Shown here one piece after another: positions 26,981 through 36,429 of a stretch of 64,000 nucleotides of DNA (positions within the stretch are counted from its first letter, which is position 1; each line of letters opens with the position of its first letter). The stretch comes from Mucilaginibacter dorajii. GTDB lineage: Bacteria > Bacteroidota > Bacteroidia > Sphingobacteriales > Sphingobacteriaceae. Both the position numbers and the translations under genes were made by a program. The notes below the pieces were generated by a model. The model saw only the letters and a list, made by a program, of their open reading frames with translations. It made no database searches and was not told where the DNA came from. The DNA is taken from assembly GCF_024808255.1 (NCBI RefSeq), contig NZ_JANTYS010000029.1, positions 16,357 through 80,356 on the forward strand. The letters are read 5' to 3'.

Positions 26981-29900
26981 TTAGAATGTTAGGTGGATGT
27001 TGAATCCATAACGGCGTGCGGTTGGGCTTTCCAGATCGCTGCCACCATTGGTACCCACCAAACTACGATCTGACGCGTTGTAACCAGAAGCAAACTGATC
27101 AAGATCGATATCCTTACGTGCAGCAAAATAAAGCAGGTTACGACCAACTATACCAAATGATGCTCTTCTGATAAACGTACCCTTCAACAAGCTTTGTGGT
27201 AACGAGTAGCTTAAAGTAGCCTCACGTAATTTAGCATATGAACGGCTGATCATGTAGTACTCGTCAAAGTTGCCTGCAATACCGCTCGATACATAACTTT
27301 GTACAGTTACAGCAGTAGTATTTGGTGCAAATGTTAACTGGCTTAAGTTGGTGATCTGACCACCTGAGTAAGTTGGCGTACCACTCACAATATGCACACC
27401 AGCACCAACATATGAAGGTGTAGCACCTACCGTACCTTCTTTTGTGCTGTTCCACTCAGCTAAACGAGCAACACCAAAGGCTCCGGTTGCCGTTTCAAGG
27501 TTAGTACCACCATTCATTGACTGGTAGTAAGTTCTGTCGTAAATTTTACCACCTATGCGGCCGTCAAACTGGAAGCTCAAAGAAAAGCCTTTGTAACGGA
27601 AAGTGTTGGTAATACCAAAAGAGAAATCGGGGTTAGCATAGCCTAATAAGCCCTGGTTTGATAAACCACCTGGTGAAGTTAAAGGTAAGCCACCCGCGGT
27701 GTTCACAATGTTACCACTACCATCACGTATAAACTTAGTACCGTAGATAGCATCTGGCCTATCGCCAACTACATAATTGTGGTTATTTTGCTGTAGAGTA
27801 CCCTGACCTGCGTAAATTGATTTAATAGTTTCTCTGTAAGTTGCATAATTAGCATTGATATCCCAGTTAATACCATCAGGGTTTTTCAATACCGAGCCCA
27901 TTAATTCAATTTCAATACCATGTTTGCTGGTTGTTACACCATTTACCAATTGGTTGGCATCACCTGTAGATGTTGGTACACCTAATTGGAAAATGTTAGG
28001 CCCGTTGGTTGTTGTAAAATAAGTAGCATTTAAACCCAACCTGTTACCTAAAAATTTGGCATCAAAACCGGCCTCATATGATTGAACATCAAAAGGCTTG
28101 ATTTTGGGGTTGGCAATGGTATTTGATAAAGTTACCGAAGGGGTTCCGTTATAGAAAGTACCGGTTGCGATAGGTGAGGCGTTGGTATAAGTTGGGCCGT
28201 TGTATGGGGTATACAACTCAGAGCCGTAACCTAACAAGCCGCTAACCGGTTTTGAGTTCCAGCCTGTACCCAATGCTGTTGATTGTAAAGCATTATAAGA
28301 TGAGCCAATTGTAGGTGAAGTTAAACCGCCTTTAACATCGGCAAATGAACCACGTATTTTTAAGAACGAAATAAACTCGGGCAATTTAACATAGTCTGTT
28401 ACCACACTGCTTAAAGCAACTGAAGGATAAAAGAAAGTGTTAGCACCTGAAGGCAATGTAGAAAGGTTATCTACACGACCGGTTGTATTTACGTTGAAGT
28501 AGTTTTTGTAACCTAAGTCAAATGAATAGTAACCGCTATACACCTGCATTTTTGAATCAAAATTGTAGATGTATGGTTTACCTGCAGAGTTGTTTAGGTT
28601 ATAAACACCGGGTAAAGCCAATACCTGGGTTGTGCCCCAGTCAGAGTTATAAGTAAATGACCTTTCGTTGCTACCTGCTAATGCCGATACATTCCAATCA
28701 CCAAATTTGTGGTTATAAGTTAATGTTAAATCAGTGTTGTTTTCCAACAGGTTACGGTCATCTTGTCTGTAATCGCCATACCAGCCAAAAGTATACCATG
28801 ACAGGTATTGATTAAGGTTAGCGCCTGCAGGTACTTTTTCGGTATTTTGCTCATTATAAGTATTGAGCGCCGAGCGTAAGCTAATTGCTAAATCCTTATT
28901 GAATTTATAGCTTAATTTTAATGATCCGTAAATGGTTTGCTTTGTTCTGCCTTTAAGCCATTTATCGGCCACAAAATAAGGGTTATTTAAACGGCCATAC
29001 TCCTGGGCATACTGCTGTAATCCCGGAACGCCCTGCGGGCCCTGGTAAACATTTTTAAGATCGCGCACATCATAATCGGCAGAACCGTATACTTTAAACA
29101 TGTATACATAGCTTTGCGGGCTATAATCAACATCGGGGATGTTAGGAGAATATTGTTCGTTCAGGTTTAAGTCGCCTTCAATACGCAATTTAGATGTGAT
29201 ATCGTAACCTGCGGCGATTTTGAAGTTATCAATATTTAAACCTGTATTAGGGAAATCACCTTTTTGATAAGTGTGACCGTATGATAAATGAAGATCGTAG
29301 TTAGATCCGCTGGCTGCAACAGATAAGGCGTTGGTAGTTGTTACACCAGTTTGCACAAAGTTGTTAAAGTTGTTTGCGCCACGTGCCAGCCATGGTGTTT
29401 TTTGCCTGATGCCAGTAGTTGCATCATAAGGGCTATCATATTGTTGAGTTTGAAATACACCATCAAAACGCGGACCCCATTCTGGTAAACGTTGTGTGTT
29501 ATCGTATAATACGTTACCGTAGCTATAGCCAAAGTTAGTACCACGGCCGTATTCTGTTTGACTTTCAGGTAATACTATAAAGCCTTTTTCTAATTCGGTA
29601 GTGCTGTTGAAATCAACCTGCCAGCCTTTTTTATCTTTTGAACCACGTTTGGTAGTAATAATGATTGCACCATTAATACCACGGAAACCATAAAGGGCTG
29701 CCGCGTTGGGGCCTTTCAATACGGTGTATGTTTCAACGTCATCGGCGTTAAAGTCATAAGTATCTGATGCTACGGGCTCGCCGTCAACAACATATAATAT
29801 GTCTTTGCTACCACGTAATACTACAGTTGGCGCACCTGCAAACTCAGAGCTTGCACCAATATTTAAACCGGCAATTTTACCGGCAACGGAGTTTAAAGGG

Positions 29901-30328
29901 TTTGCGTCACGTGCAGTTGTTAACTCATCACCTCTTATTTGTGATTGTGAATAACCCAGTTTTTGAAACTCTTTTTTAACACCAAGAGCCGTAACCACTA
30001 CTTCTGATAGTGCCCGGGTATCTGGCTTCATTGAAATAGAAAGATTAGTTTCGGTTCCGATAACTACTTCCTGAACGGCAAAACCAATAGTCCTGAAGGT
30101 TAAGGTTTGTCCTTTTTCGACAGATATAGTAAACCTACCAGCAATGCCGGTTGCTGTACCGGTAGTTGAGCCTTTTATCATCACACTAACGCCGGGTAGT
30201 GGCTGGTTAGCATCATCCAAAACTATACCCCTGATCGTCAGATTTTGGGCGTATAGGTTACTGAATGCAAACACCGAAGTGATCACAATAAGCAACCATC
30301 GAGAAACTTTGAGTAATCTTTTTTCCAT
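26981..30328 (-). CDS. SusC/RagA TonB-linked outer-membrane transporter
   Basis: 1115-residue TonB-dependent transporter. Signal peptide ending near NLYAQ, then an N-terminal carboxypeptidase-like domain (TIRGIVLDDANQPLPGVSVMI, GRFTISVEKGQTLTFRTIGF), the SusC signature and plug (ALSEVVVTALGVKKE, LNSVAGKIAGLNIGASS, ILYVVDGEPV, ALYGFRGINGAIIITTK) and a beta-barrel that ends in aromatic YGFNIHLTF. Pairs with the SusD gene downstream. There is no adjacent anti-sigma/sigma or hybrid two-component gene, so regulation is not evident. Substrate unknown. Confidence 0.95.
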   Translation of the reverse strand: MEKRLLKVSRWLLIVITSVFAFSNLYAQNLTIRGIVLDDANQPLPGVSVMIKGSTTGTATGIAGRFTISVEKGQTLTFRTIGFAVQEVVIGTETNLSISMKPDTRALSEVVVTALGVKKEFQKLGYSQSQIRGDELTTARDANPLNSVAGKIAGLNIGASSEFAGAPTVVLRGSKDILYVVDGEPVASDTYDFNADDVETYTVLKGPNAAALYGFRGINGAIIITTKRGSKDKKGWQVDFNSTTELEKGFIVLPESQTEYGRGTNFGYSYGNVLYDNTQRLPEWGPRFDGVFQTQQYDSPYDATTGIRQKTPWLARGANNFNNFVQTGVTTTNALSVAASGSNYDLHLSYGHTYQKGDFPNTGLNIDNFKIAAGYDITSKLRIEGDLNLNEQYSPNIPDVDYSPQSYVYMFKVYGSADYDVRDLKNVYQGPQGVPGLQQYAQEYGRLNNPYFVADKWLKGRTKQTIYGSLKLSYKFNKDLAISLRSALNTYNEQNTEKVPAGANLNQYLSWYTFGWYGDYRQDDRNLLENNTDLTLTYNHKFGDWNVSALAGSNERSFTYNSDWGTTQVLALPGVYNLNNSAGKPYIYNFDSKMQVYSGYYSFDLGYKNYFNVNTTGRVDNLSTLPSGANTFFYPSVALSSVVTDYVKLPEFISFLKIRGSFADVKGGLTSPTIGSSYNALQSTALGTGWNSKPVSGLLGYGSELYTPYNGPTYTNASPIATGTFYNGTPSVTLSNTIANPKIKPFDVQSYEAGFDAKFLGNRLGLNATYFTTTNGPNIFQLGVPTSTGDANQLVNGVTTSKHGIEIELMGSVLKNPDGINWDINANYATYRETIKSIYAGQGTLQQNNHNYVVGDRPDAIYGTKFIRDGSGNIVNTAGGLPLTSPGGLSNQGLLGYANPDFSFGITNTFRYKGFSLSFQFDGRIGGKIYDRTYYQSMNGGTNLETATGAFGVARLAEWNSTKEGTVGATPSYVGAGVHIVSGTPTYSGGQITNLSQLTFAPNTTAVTVQSYVSSGIAGNFDEYYMISRSYAKLREATLSYSLPQSLLKGTFIRRASFGIVGRNLLYFAARKDIDLDQFASGYNASDRSLVGTNGGSDLESPTARRYGFNIHLTF

Positions 30329-30647
30329 TGTTAAGTTAATTTTTCCTACAAAATTACCTTGACGCTGTTAAGAGACTATGCGCACATCAACACTAAACGG
30401 TTATGGAATTATTAAGAATAAACTTTAAAAGCAACCAATATATCCATGATGTTAAATTTTGTTAAAATCATAACCATAACGAAAAAATATCGCATCGATT
30501 AAATACAGTCAGAAAAACCTGAGCAATCTTTTTTGAGGCTGCTAACGTATATATTCAATTCGCAAACAGCCCCTTAAAATGTCTGATTACCCCCTCATTA
30601 AATGATAGCGTTGCGGGTATATTTGTTTAAATCAATAAACAACTATT
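30329..30647. other. 319-bp divergent intergenic region
   Basis: Lies between the leftward SusC gene and the rightward VOC gene. It contains a -7-like box for the VOC gene (30618-30625). No convincing SusC promoter, RNA gene or ORF could be identified. Confidence 0.5.
30618..30625 (+). promoter_or_regulatory. -7 promoter box for VOC gene
   Basis: TATATTTG matches the Bacteroidetes -7 consensus TAnnTTTG exactly and lies 22 bases before the ATG. A -33 TTTG at the right distance is not present. Confidence 0.4.
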
Positions 30648-31115
30648 ATGAAAATTCAACAAAAGATCACCCCGTTTTTATGGTTCGATAACCAGGCCGA
30701 AGAGGCTATAAACTTTTATACCTCAATATTTAAAGATGCCACCGTTGGCGATATCTCCCGTCACGGAGAAAACGGCCCGGTAATGACGGGGACTTTTACT
30801 TTAGCCGGCCAACAATTTATGGCGCTTAACGGTGGCCCAATGTTTAAATTCACCGAAGCAATCTCATTATTTGTAGATTGTAAAGACCAGGCGGAAGTTG
30901 ACTACTTTTGGGAGAAACTATCTGAAGGAGGGCAAAAATCGCGCTGCGGTTGGCTTAAAGATAAATTTGGTTTATCGTGGCAAATTGTACCCGACACCCT
31001 GGGTAAAGTATTATACGGTGCCGATAAGGCGGGATCGGCAAGGGCCATGCAGGCCATGATGAAAATGGATAAACTTATTGTTAAAGATTTGCAGAACGCT
31101 TACGAAGGGAGGTGA
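30648..31115 (+). CDS. VOC family (PhnB-like) protein
   Basis: 155-residue protein of the glyoxalase/bleomycin-resistance (VOC) superfamily. ITPFLWFDNQAEEAINFYTSIF is the typical PhnB/3-demethylubiquinone-methyltransferase-like start, with LFVDCKDQAEVDYFWEKLSEGG in the second half and CGWLKDKFGLSWQIVP near the end. No metal-ligand set can be assigned with confidence, and most members of this group have no known reaction. Stands alone, followed by a repeat element. Confidence 0.88.
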   Translation: MKIQQKITPFLWFDNQAEEAINFYTSIFKDATVGDISRHGENGPVMTGTFTLAGQQFMALNGGPMFKFTEAISLFVDCKDQAEVDYFWEKLSEGGQKSRCGWLKDKFGLSWQIVPDTLGKVLYGADKAGSARAMQAMMKMDKLIVKDLQNAYEGR

Positions 31116-31122
31116 GTTTTAA

Positions 31123-31252
31123 GTTGATTGAGTTGGAATAGGTTGATTAGGTTGCCTGAAGATTGATTCTTTGCATTTATGGAAAATTCACTTGATTTTA
31201 TTACCATCAACTGGGTCACTTAACCCAATCAACTTATTCAAACTTAATCAAC
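31123..31252. repeat. Inverted GTTGATT-word repeat pair
   Basis: Arm 31123-31154 on the plus strand and arm 31252-31221 on the minus strand match at 27 of 32 positions. Each arm is built from repeated GTTGATT/GTTG words. The five differences are G/A, G/T, G/A, A/G and G/A. The arms are 66 bases apart. Located between the VOC and CocE genes. The plan resembles the element at 947-1098, though the words differ. Confidence 0.7.
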
Positions 31253-31317
31253 CAATTAATTACCCAAATCTGCCTTTATTTGTTAAATTGCAGTTTAATT
31301 AACTGACTGACCGACTT

Positions 31318-33192
31318 ATGAAACAATTGCTACTCTTTTTAGGGCTTGCCATGTGGTGTACCTTCGCCAGCGCCCAAACATCTGAAGACTCCACCTACAT
31401 CAAGCAAAATTACACCAAAATGGAAAAGTACATTACCATGCGCGATGGTAAAAAGCTGTTCACATCCATTTACCTGCCCAAGGATCAATCCAAAAAATAT
31501 CCTATCGTGATGACCCGTACGCCTTATACGGTATCACCCTATGGCGAAAATGAATACAGGCGTACCCTTGGCCAAAATATGCTGTTTGCCCGGGCAGGCT
31601 TTATATTTGTTTACCAGGATGTACGCGGAAAATGGATGAGCGAAGGCGACTACGTAGATGTACGCCCGATCATCGACAAGAAAAAAAGCAAAACCGATAC
31701 TGACGAAAGTACCGATACCTATGATACTATTGACTGGCTGGTAAAAAACCTGCCCAATAATAATGGCAGGGTTGGTATTGAAGGGATTTCTTATCCCGGC
31801 TTTTATTCATCAGCTTCATTGCCTAACGCTCACCCGGCTTTAAAGGCAGTATCGCCGCAGGCTCCTGTTACCGATTGGTTTTTAGGTGATGATTTTCACC
31901 ACAACGGTGCCTTTATGATGATGGATGCTTTTAACTTTTATACCGGCTTCGGCATTCCGCGCCCAAAACCAATTACTCCTAAAGAGTTTAAAAGCAACAT
32001 CAAACCTGTATTTAAAGATAATTACAAGTTTTACCTTGAAATGGGCGCTCTGCCAAACTTCAAAAAGAAATATATGGGCGATTCTATCAAGTTTTGGAAC
32101 GATCTGATGTCGCATCCAAACTACGATGAGTTTTGGAAAGCGATGAACATTCGCCCGCACCTCGTTAATATTAAACCTGCAACCATGACGGTTGGCGGTT
32201 TCTTTGATGCAGAAGATTGCTTTGGTGCATTACATATTTACGAGGCTTTGGAGAAACAAAATCCGCAAACGCATAAAAACATGCTGGTGATGGGGCCGTG
32301 GTTTCACGGTGGTTGGGAAAGTAAAGATGGAACTTTATTTGCCGATCAAAACTTTGGCTCAAACACCAGTGCCTGGTTTCGCGAAAATATCGAACTGCCT
32401 TTCTTTAATTACTATCTAAAAGACGAAGGCACCATGGATTTACCGGAAGCATCGATATTTGTAACCGGCAGCAACCAATGGCACAAATTTGAAACCTGGC
32501 CACCCAAAAACACCACCGAAAAAACGCTTTACTTTCAGCCGGATGGCAAACTTTCTTTCAGCCCGGCCACCGCTACTGATAGCTTTGATGAATATGTAAG
32601 TGACCCTAACGCGCCGGTGCCATACCAGGATGGCATTCAAAAAGGCCGTACAAGAGAGTACATGCTGGATGATCAGCGCTTTGCTGGCCGCAGACCGGAT
32701 GTAAAGGTTTATCAAACTGATACCTTAACTGAGGATATGACGCTTACCGGCCCTTTAATGGCCGATCTGTTTGCATCAACAACGGGCACCGATGCCGATT
32801 ATGTGGTAAAACTGATTGATGTTTTCCCGGATACCTACCCCAACCCTATTCCTAACCCTAAAAACGTAACGCTTGCCGGTTACCAGATGTTGATCCGTGG
32901 CGAGGTTTTCAGGGGCCGTTTCCGTAATTCATTTGAAAAACCCGAGGCATTTGTACCGGGTAAGGTTACCGAAATTAAATACGCTTTGCCGGATGTTGGT
33001 CACACTTTCAGAAAAGGGCACCGCATCATGATCCAGGTGCAAAACTCATGGTTCCCATTGGTTGACCGTAACCCACAAAAGTTTGTGGATATATACCAGG
33101 CTACCGATGCTGATTTCCAGAAAGCCACCCACCGTATTTATCACGACGGACAAAATAAATCATCATTAAAAATCACAGTTTTAGAACAATAG
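31318..33192 (+). CDS. CocE/NonD-family alpha/beta hydrolase, secreted
   Basis: 624-residue exported hydrolase of the X-Pro dipeptidyl-peptidase (S15) / cocaine esterase / acylase family. Signal peptide ends at about FASAQ (20). Catalytic triad from family motifs: Ser158 in GISYPGF, Asp297 in GGFFDAED and His330 in GPWFHGGW. The C-terminal jelly-roll domain characteristic of the family follows (TLTGPLMADLFAS, YQMLIRGEVFRGRFR, KGHRIMIQVQNSWFP). Substrate could be Pro-containing peptides, esters or beta-lactam-like amides. A close paralogue lies at 54243. Followed by a terminator. Confidence 0.9.
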   Translation: MKQLLLFLGLAMWCTFASAQTSEDSTYIKQNYTKMEKYITMRDGKKLFTSIYLPKDQSKKYPIVMTRTPYTVSPYGENEYRRTLGQNMLFARAGFIFVYQDVRGKWMSEGDYVDVRPIIDKKKSKTDTDESTDTYDTIDWLVKNLPNNNGRVGIEGISYPGFYSSASLPNAHPALKAVSPQAPVTDWFLGDDFHHNGAFMMMDAFNFYTGFGIPRPKPITPKEFKSNIKPVFKDNYKFYLEMGALPNFKKKYMGDSIKFWNDLMSHPNYDEFWKAMNIRPHLVNIKPATMTVGGFFDAEDCFGALHIYEALEKQNPQTHKNMLVMGPWFHGGWESKDGTLFADQNFGSNTSAWFRENIELPFFNYYLKDEGTMDLPEASIFVTGSNQWHKFETWPPKNTTEKTLYFQPDGKLSFSPATATDSFDEYVSDPNAPVPYQDGIQKGRTREYMLDDQRFAGRRPDVKVYQTDTLTEDMTLTGPLMADLFASTTGTDADYVVKLIDVFPDTYPNPIPNPKNVTLAGYQMLIRGEVFRGRFRNSFEKPEAFVPGKVTEIKYALPDVGHTFRKGHRIMIQVQNSWFPLVDRNPQKFVDIYQATDADFQKATHRIYHDGQNKSSLKITVLEQ

Positions 33193-33213
33193 AAAAACTA
33201 TTTTAAACAGTGC

Positions 33214-33246
33214 AAAGGTTACCGGAGTTTTCTGGTAACCTTTTTT
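33214..33246 (+). terminator. Rho-independent terminator
   Basis: AAAGGTTACC (33214-33223) pairs with GGTAACCTTT (33234-33243), followed by a run of T. Ends the CocE gene transcript, 22 bases after the stop. Confidence 0.85.
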
Positions 33247-33310
33247 ATTTCCTAAGATCCTTATCTGGCAAGTACTCCTCTGTCCCTCTTTAAATAATTT
33301 TCGCGAAAAG

Positions 33311-33342
33311 TTTGGATTTTTAAATTATAGTGCCTACTATTG
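33311..33342 (+). promoter_or_regulatory. Bacteroidetes promoter of the ABC/GntR operon
   Basis: TTTG (33311-33314) and TACTATTG (33335-33342; one mismatch to TAnnTTTG) are 20 bases apart, the optimal spacing for the -33/-7 promoter of this phylum. Transcription would start near 33349, inside the palindromic operator that follows. Confidence 0.7.
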
Positions 33343-33343
33343 C

Positions 33344-33367
33344 AGTGTACTATTCTAGTAGTACACT
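33344..33367. promoter_or_regulatory. Predicted GntR (YtrA-type) operator
   Basis: AGTGTACTA (33344-33352) and TAGTACACT (33359-33367) are perfect 9-bp inverted arms with a 6-base spacer. The site overlaps the expected transcription start and ends 15 bases before the first ATG of the operon that encodes its probable binder, the GntR protein at 35131; autoregulation by repression is inferred. Confidence 0.75.
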
Positions 33368-33382
33368 AAAACACAAACCAAC

Positions 33383-34216
33383 ATGATTAATATTGAAAAC
33401 CTTACCTTTGGATACCACAAAAAGCAGGCAGTGCTTGAAAATCTTGATCTGCACCTTAAGCCTGGGCATATTTATGGCTTGCTTGGTCGTAACGGTGCTG
33501 GTAAATCAAGCCTGTTACATAACATATGCGGCTTATTATTTCCTGACGCAGGTACTTGCCAGGTAGCAGGTAAAAACCCGGCAGATCGCTCGCCAGAGTT
33601 TTTACAGCAGGTATTTTTATTGCCTGAGGAAATTTACCTGCCCAACGTATCTATCAAAAGCTATCTTGACATCTACGCCCCCTTTTATCCCGAATTTAAC
33701 CGGGATTTGTTTTTTCAGTTTTTAACGGAGTTCGAAATCCCGGTGGAAAACAAATTACAAAGCATGAGCTATGGCCAAAAAAAGAAAGTGATGATCAGTT
33801 TCGCGTTGGCCACTCAGGCAAAAGTTTTATTGATGGACGAACCCACAAACGGCCTCGATATTCCATCCAAAAGACAATTCCGTAAAATAATAGCCGGCAT
33901 CATTAAAGAAGATCAACTGATCATCATCAGCACGCACCAGGTTAAAGACCTGGATAGCCTGATAGATTTTGTATTGATTCTTGAAGATAAGAAGATCATC
34001 CTGCACCAACCGGTTGACCATATAACCGAAAAACTGAGCTTTAAACAGGTAATGAGCCTTGATGAAATAGCCACCCCTATTTACAGTGAGGGGGCTTTAA
34101 AAGGCTATGCGGTTGTGGCAATAAATAATAAGCAGGAGCATTCACGGCTGGATATGGAAATGTTTTTTAACGCCGTACTAACCGAAAAGCAACAGATCCT
34201 TTCACAATTTAATTAA
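33383..34216 (+). CDS. ABC transporter ATP-binding protein
   Basis: 277-residue ATPase subunit. Walker A GRNGAGKSS (about residues 35-43), a Q-loop-like segment, signature MSYGQKKKV in place of LSGGQ, Walker B VLLMDEPTNGLD and switch His in STHQVKDLD. The C-terminal extension is typical of the YtrB/drug-efflux-like group. First gene of a four- or five-gene operon with the permease (10-base gap), a GntR repressor and a hypothetical protein. Such operons usually respond to cell-wall-active compounds; this is by analogy to ytr in Bacillus. Confidence 0.9.
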   Translation: MINIENLTFGYHKKQAVLENLDLHLKPGHIYGLLGRNGAGKSSLLHNICGLLFPDAGTCQVAGKNPADRSPEFLQQVFLLPEEIYLPNVSIKSYLDIYAPFYPEFNRDLFFQFLTEFEIPVENKLQSMSYGQKKKVMISFALATQAKVLLMDEPTNGLDIPSKRQFRKIIAGIIKEDQLIIISTHQVKDLDSLIDFVLILEDKKIILHQPVDHITEKLSFKQVMSLDEIATPIYSEGALKGYAVVAINNKQEHSRLDMEMFFNAVLTEKQQILSQFN

Positions 34217-34226
34217 TAACAGCAAC

Positions 34227-35123
34227 ATGCAATTCTCACTACACAGAATATGGTTACTTACCCGCAAGCAATGGGCCGAAAATCAACAATTGTATATTTT
34301 AGGATTATTGGCTATTGCCGGGATCATTGCGGCCACAGTAATATTTAACCTTATAGGTTCACCGGGTTTTGAACGGCGCGTACAAGAAAACACATTGATT
34401 ATAGGGCTATTGGCAAGCGGATTTGTTTTTGCCACAACAACATTAACTCAGCTTAATCAAAAAACCGCCGGCATAAACGTATTAATGTTACCGGCATCGG
34501 CTTTAGAGAAGCTGGCAGTAGCAGCAATCTATAGTATGCTTGTATTTCCTGTTTGTTTCCTTGTAGTTGTATATCCTTTAATAGTTATAGGTCACTATGT
34601 AGAGCATGATGTTATTGGGCGTCCAAATTCATTATATTTTATAAATGCCGATGAAAAAGTATTTGGTATACTGTTCACCTTCCTGGTATTTCAAAGCACC
34701 GCGTTATTTTCCACTGTTTTATTTAAACGCTATGTACTCATAAAAGGGGTTATATTGATAATGATCATATTTTTCGGCACATTGATCTTAAACCCTTTTT
34801 TGGCAAAGTCAATTATAAAAACAAATCCGGGTACCCCCATTGCCGCAACCGTAAAAGAGACCTACTATGATGCAAAACAAAATATAGTAGAAAGCAAAAT
34901 TACTAAAGAATCTTTATGGACAAATATCTGGTCGGCCACCCCCTACTCGGATATACAAATTAACAACTGGGTGGTAAATAAAAAGTTTAATGGAGTTGAT
35001 TATGTATCATACCGCATCGTAATAACCAACCCATATAGAAGTGTATTTATACTATTGTTTATAATAAGCATCCCGTTTTTATGGGTGATCACTTGGTTTA
35101 GGCTTAAAGAAAAAGAATTGTAA
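34227..35123 (+). CDS. ABC transporter permease
   Basis: 298-residue membrane protein with about six hydrophobic segments: residues 20-42, 54-70, 95-125, 145-165, 170-190 and 270-290. Between the fifth and sixth is a soluble domain of ~75 residues. N-terminus RIWLLTRKQWAENQQLY is cytoplasmic. It has no close named family here, but its position ten bases after the ATPase gene makes it the membrane partner. Confidence 0.85.
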   Translation: MQFSLHRIWLLTRKQWAENQQLYILGLLAIAGIIAATVIFNLIGSPGFERRVQENTLIIGLLASGFVFATTTLTQLNQKTAGINVLMLPASALEKLAVAAIYSMLVFPVCFLVVVYPLIVIGHYVEHDVIGRPNSLYFINADEKVFGILFTFLVFQSTALFSTVLFKRYVLIKGVILIMIIFFGTLILNPFLAKSIIKTNPGTPIAATVKETYYDAKQNIVESKITKESLWTNIWSATPYSDIQINNWVVNKKFNGVDYVSYRIVITNPYRSVFILLFIISIPFLWVITWFRLKEKEL

Positions 35124-35130
35124 ACCGGTT

Positions 35131-35502
35131 ATGGAATTTAACAACACACAAGCTATATACCTGCAAATAGCAGATTATGTATGCGATAAAATACAGCTTA
35201 AAGTATGGCAAGCAGATCAAAAGATCCCATCTGTGCGCGAGCTTGCAGTTATGCTGGAAGTGAACCCTAACACGGTGATGCGCTCATATGAATACCTGCA
35301 AAGCCAGGAAATAATTTATACCAGGCGCGGCATGGGATATTTTGCACAGGTTAATGCCGCGCAAAATATATTGAAAACAAGGAGGGCACAGTTTATGGAC
35401 GAGGAATTACCCCTGCTGTTTAAAAAAATGAAGTTACTGGGTATACCAGTCAATGATTTGCAGGCTCAATACCAACTTTTTATAAATAACAACATCAGCT
35501 AA
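35131..35502 (+). CDS. GntR-family repressor, YtrA subfamily
   Basis: 123 residues, the short form with one winged-helix domain (KIPSVRELAVMLEVNPNTVMRSYEYLQSQEIIYTRRGMGYF) and a brief helical C-terminus for dimerisation (residues 80-120). This is the YtrA subfamily, which typically controls the ABC operon it is in. It starts seven bases after the permease stop. The 24-bp palindrome before the operon is its likely operator. Confidence 0.92.
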   Translation: MEFNNTQAIYLQIADYVCDKIQLKVWQADQKIPSVRELAVMLEVNPNTVMRSYEYLQSQEIIYTRRGMGYFAQVNAAQNILKTRRAQFMDEELPLLFKKMKLLGIPVNDLQAQYQLFINNNIS

Positions 35503-35521
35503 GTAATTTAACATCACTATA

Positions 35522-36280
35522 ATGAAAACCAGCACCAAACTAATTATCATATTATTTACATGTATTCCGGTATCGCTGCTTGCCTATAATTTCATTTTAA
35601 AAGCCGAGTACCAAAAAGGCAATTTTGTGCGGGACCTGTACCCACAAGATAACACCAGCTACATAATCAAGCCCGGACTGCCCGACTTTAAACATATTGT
35701 TATTGAAGGCTCCCTGAATTTGGGTGAAGGAAGATCTGAAACATGGATGGCCCGCGTGTGGATAGGTGGCAATAATGCCACTCAGAAAAGCGGCAACAGC
35801 CTAAGTGTCATTGAGGAATTAAAAGACAACCTAAACGCCACAGTAAAACACGATACGCTCTTTATTTCATTTCATGTAACCGGAAAGTTTGACAACACAG
35901 CAACAACCTGGAACCATGGAAATGATATCGTAAAAATTTATTGCAGCCAGGTTAAATCTGTAAGTATCAGGTACGCGAATGTTACTATCGGCAATAACCC
36001 GGGTACTGCCGACTTCTTAAAACTCATTGTTGGAGACGGCAGCAACTACAACATTCAAAGACTACACCTAAAGAGCCTGGCGGTTATAGCTAAAGATAGT
36101 TCGTATTTAAATATCCTGAAAAATAATCAGATAGGCACACTTAGTTATTCTTTGCAAGGCAAAAGTACCCTAAACGTTGATGAAAACCCTGCCCGCCAAT
36201 ATATTGCCGAACGGGTAGACAGCGCTGCTAAAATTCAATTAACAGGCAAAGCAAGCGTTTTACAAAAACAACTGCGTTAA
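35522..36280 (+). CDS. Hypothetical exported protein in ABC/GntR operon
   Basis: 252 residues with one N-terminal membrane segment (residues 6-25) that may be an uncleaved signal anchor. The rest is rich in beta-strand-like, repeated short hydrophobic/polar alternation (FLKLIVGDGSNYNIQRLHLK, SLAVIAKDSSYLNILK, IGTLSYSLQGKSTLNV), resembling DUF2807-type beta-helical domains, but the match is not certain. 19 bases after the GntR gene, so likely co-transcribed. Function unknown. Confidence 0.7.
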   Translation: MKTSTKLIIILFTCIPVSLLAYNFILKAEYQKGNFVRDLYPQDNTSYIIKPGLPDFKHIVIEGSLNLGEGRSETWMARVWIGGNNATQKSGNSLSVIEELKDNLNATVKHDTLFISFHVTGKFDNTATTWNHGNDIVKIYCSQVKSVSIRYANVTIGNNPGTADFLKLIVGDGSNYNIQRLHLKSLAVIAKDSSYLNILKNNQIGTLSYSLQGKSTLNVDENPARQYIAERVDSAAKIQLTGKASVLQKQLR

Positions 36281-36310
36281 TACCATGAATCATTGAATAT
36301 CTAAAATCTA

Positions 36311-36406
36311 ATGAGCCGATCAAAGCAACTTTGGATAAGTGCAGCGCTACTGGCCAGCATCCCCTTACTACTGTTATTGATGCAGGCTGCCACACACCAT
36401 CTATGA
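36311..36406 (+). CDS. Predicted 31-aa single-helix membrane peptide
   Basis: A short ORF starting MSRSKQLW and ending TTH-like ATHHL, with a continuous hydrophobic stretch of about 17 residues (ISAALLASIPLLLLLM) after a basic start, so a plausible N-in membrane peptide. It follows the hypothetical protein by 30 bases and precedes the shared terminator at 36430. No homologue can be named; it may be a chance ORF. Confidence 0.35.
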   Translation: MSRSKQLWISAALLASIPLLLLLMQAATHHL

Positions 36407-36429
36407 AAAACCTAAACCTTTAAAACAAA

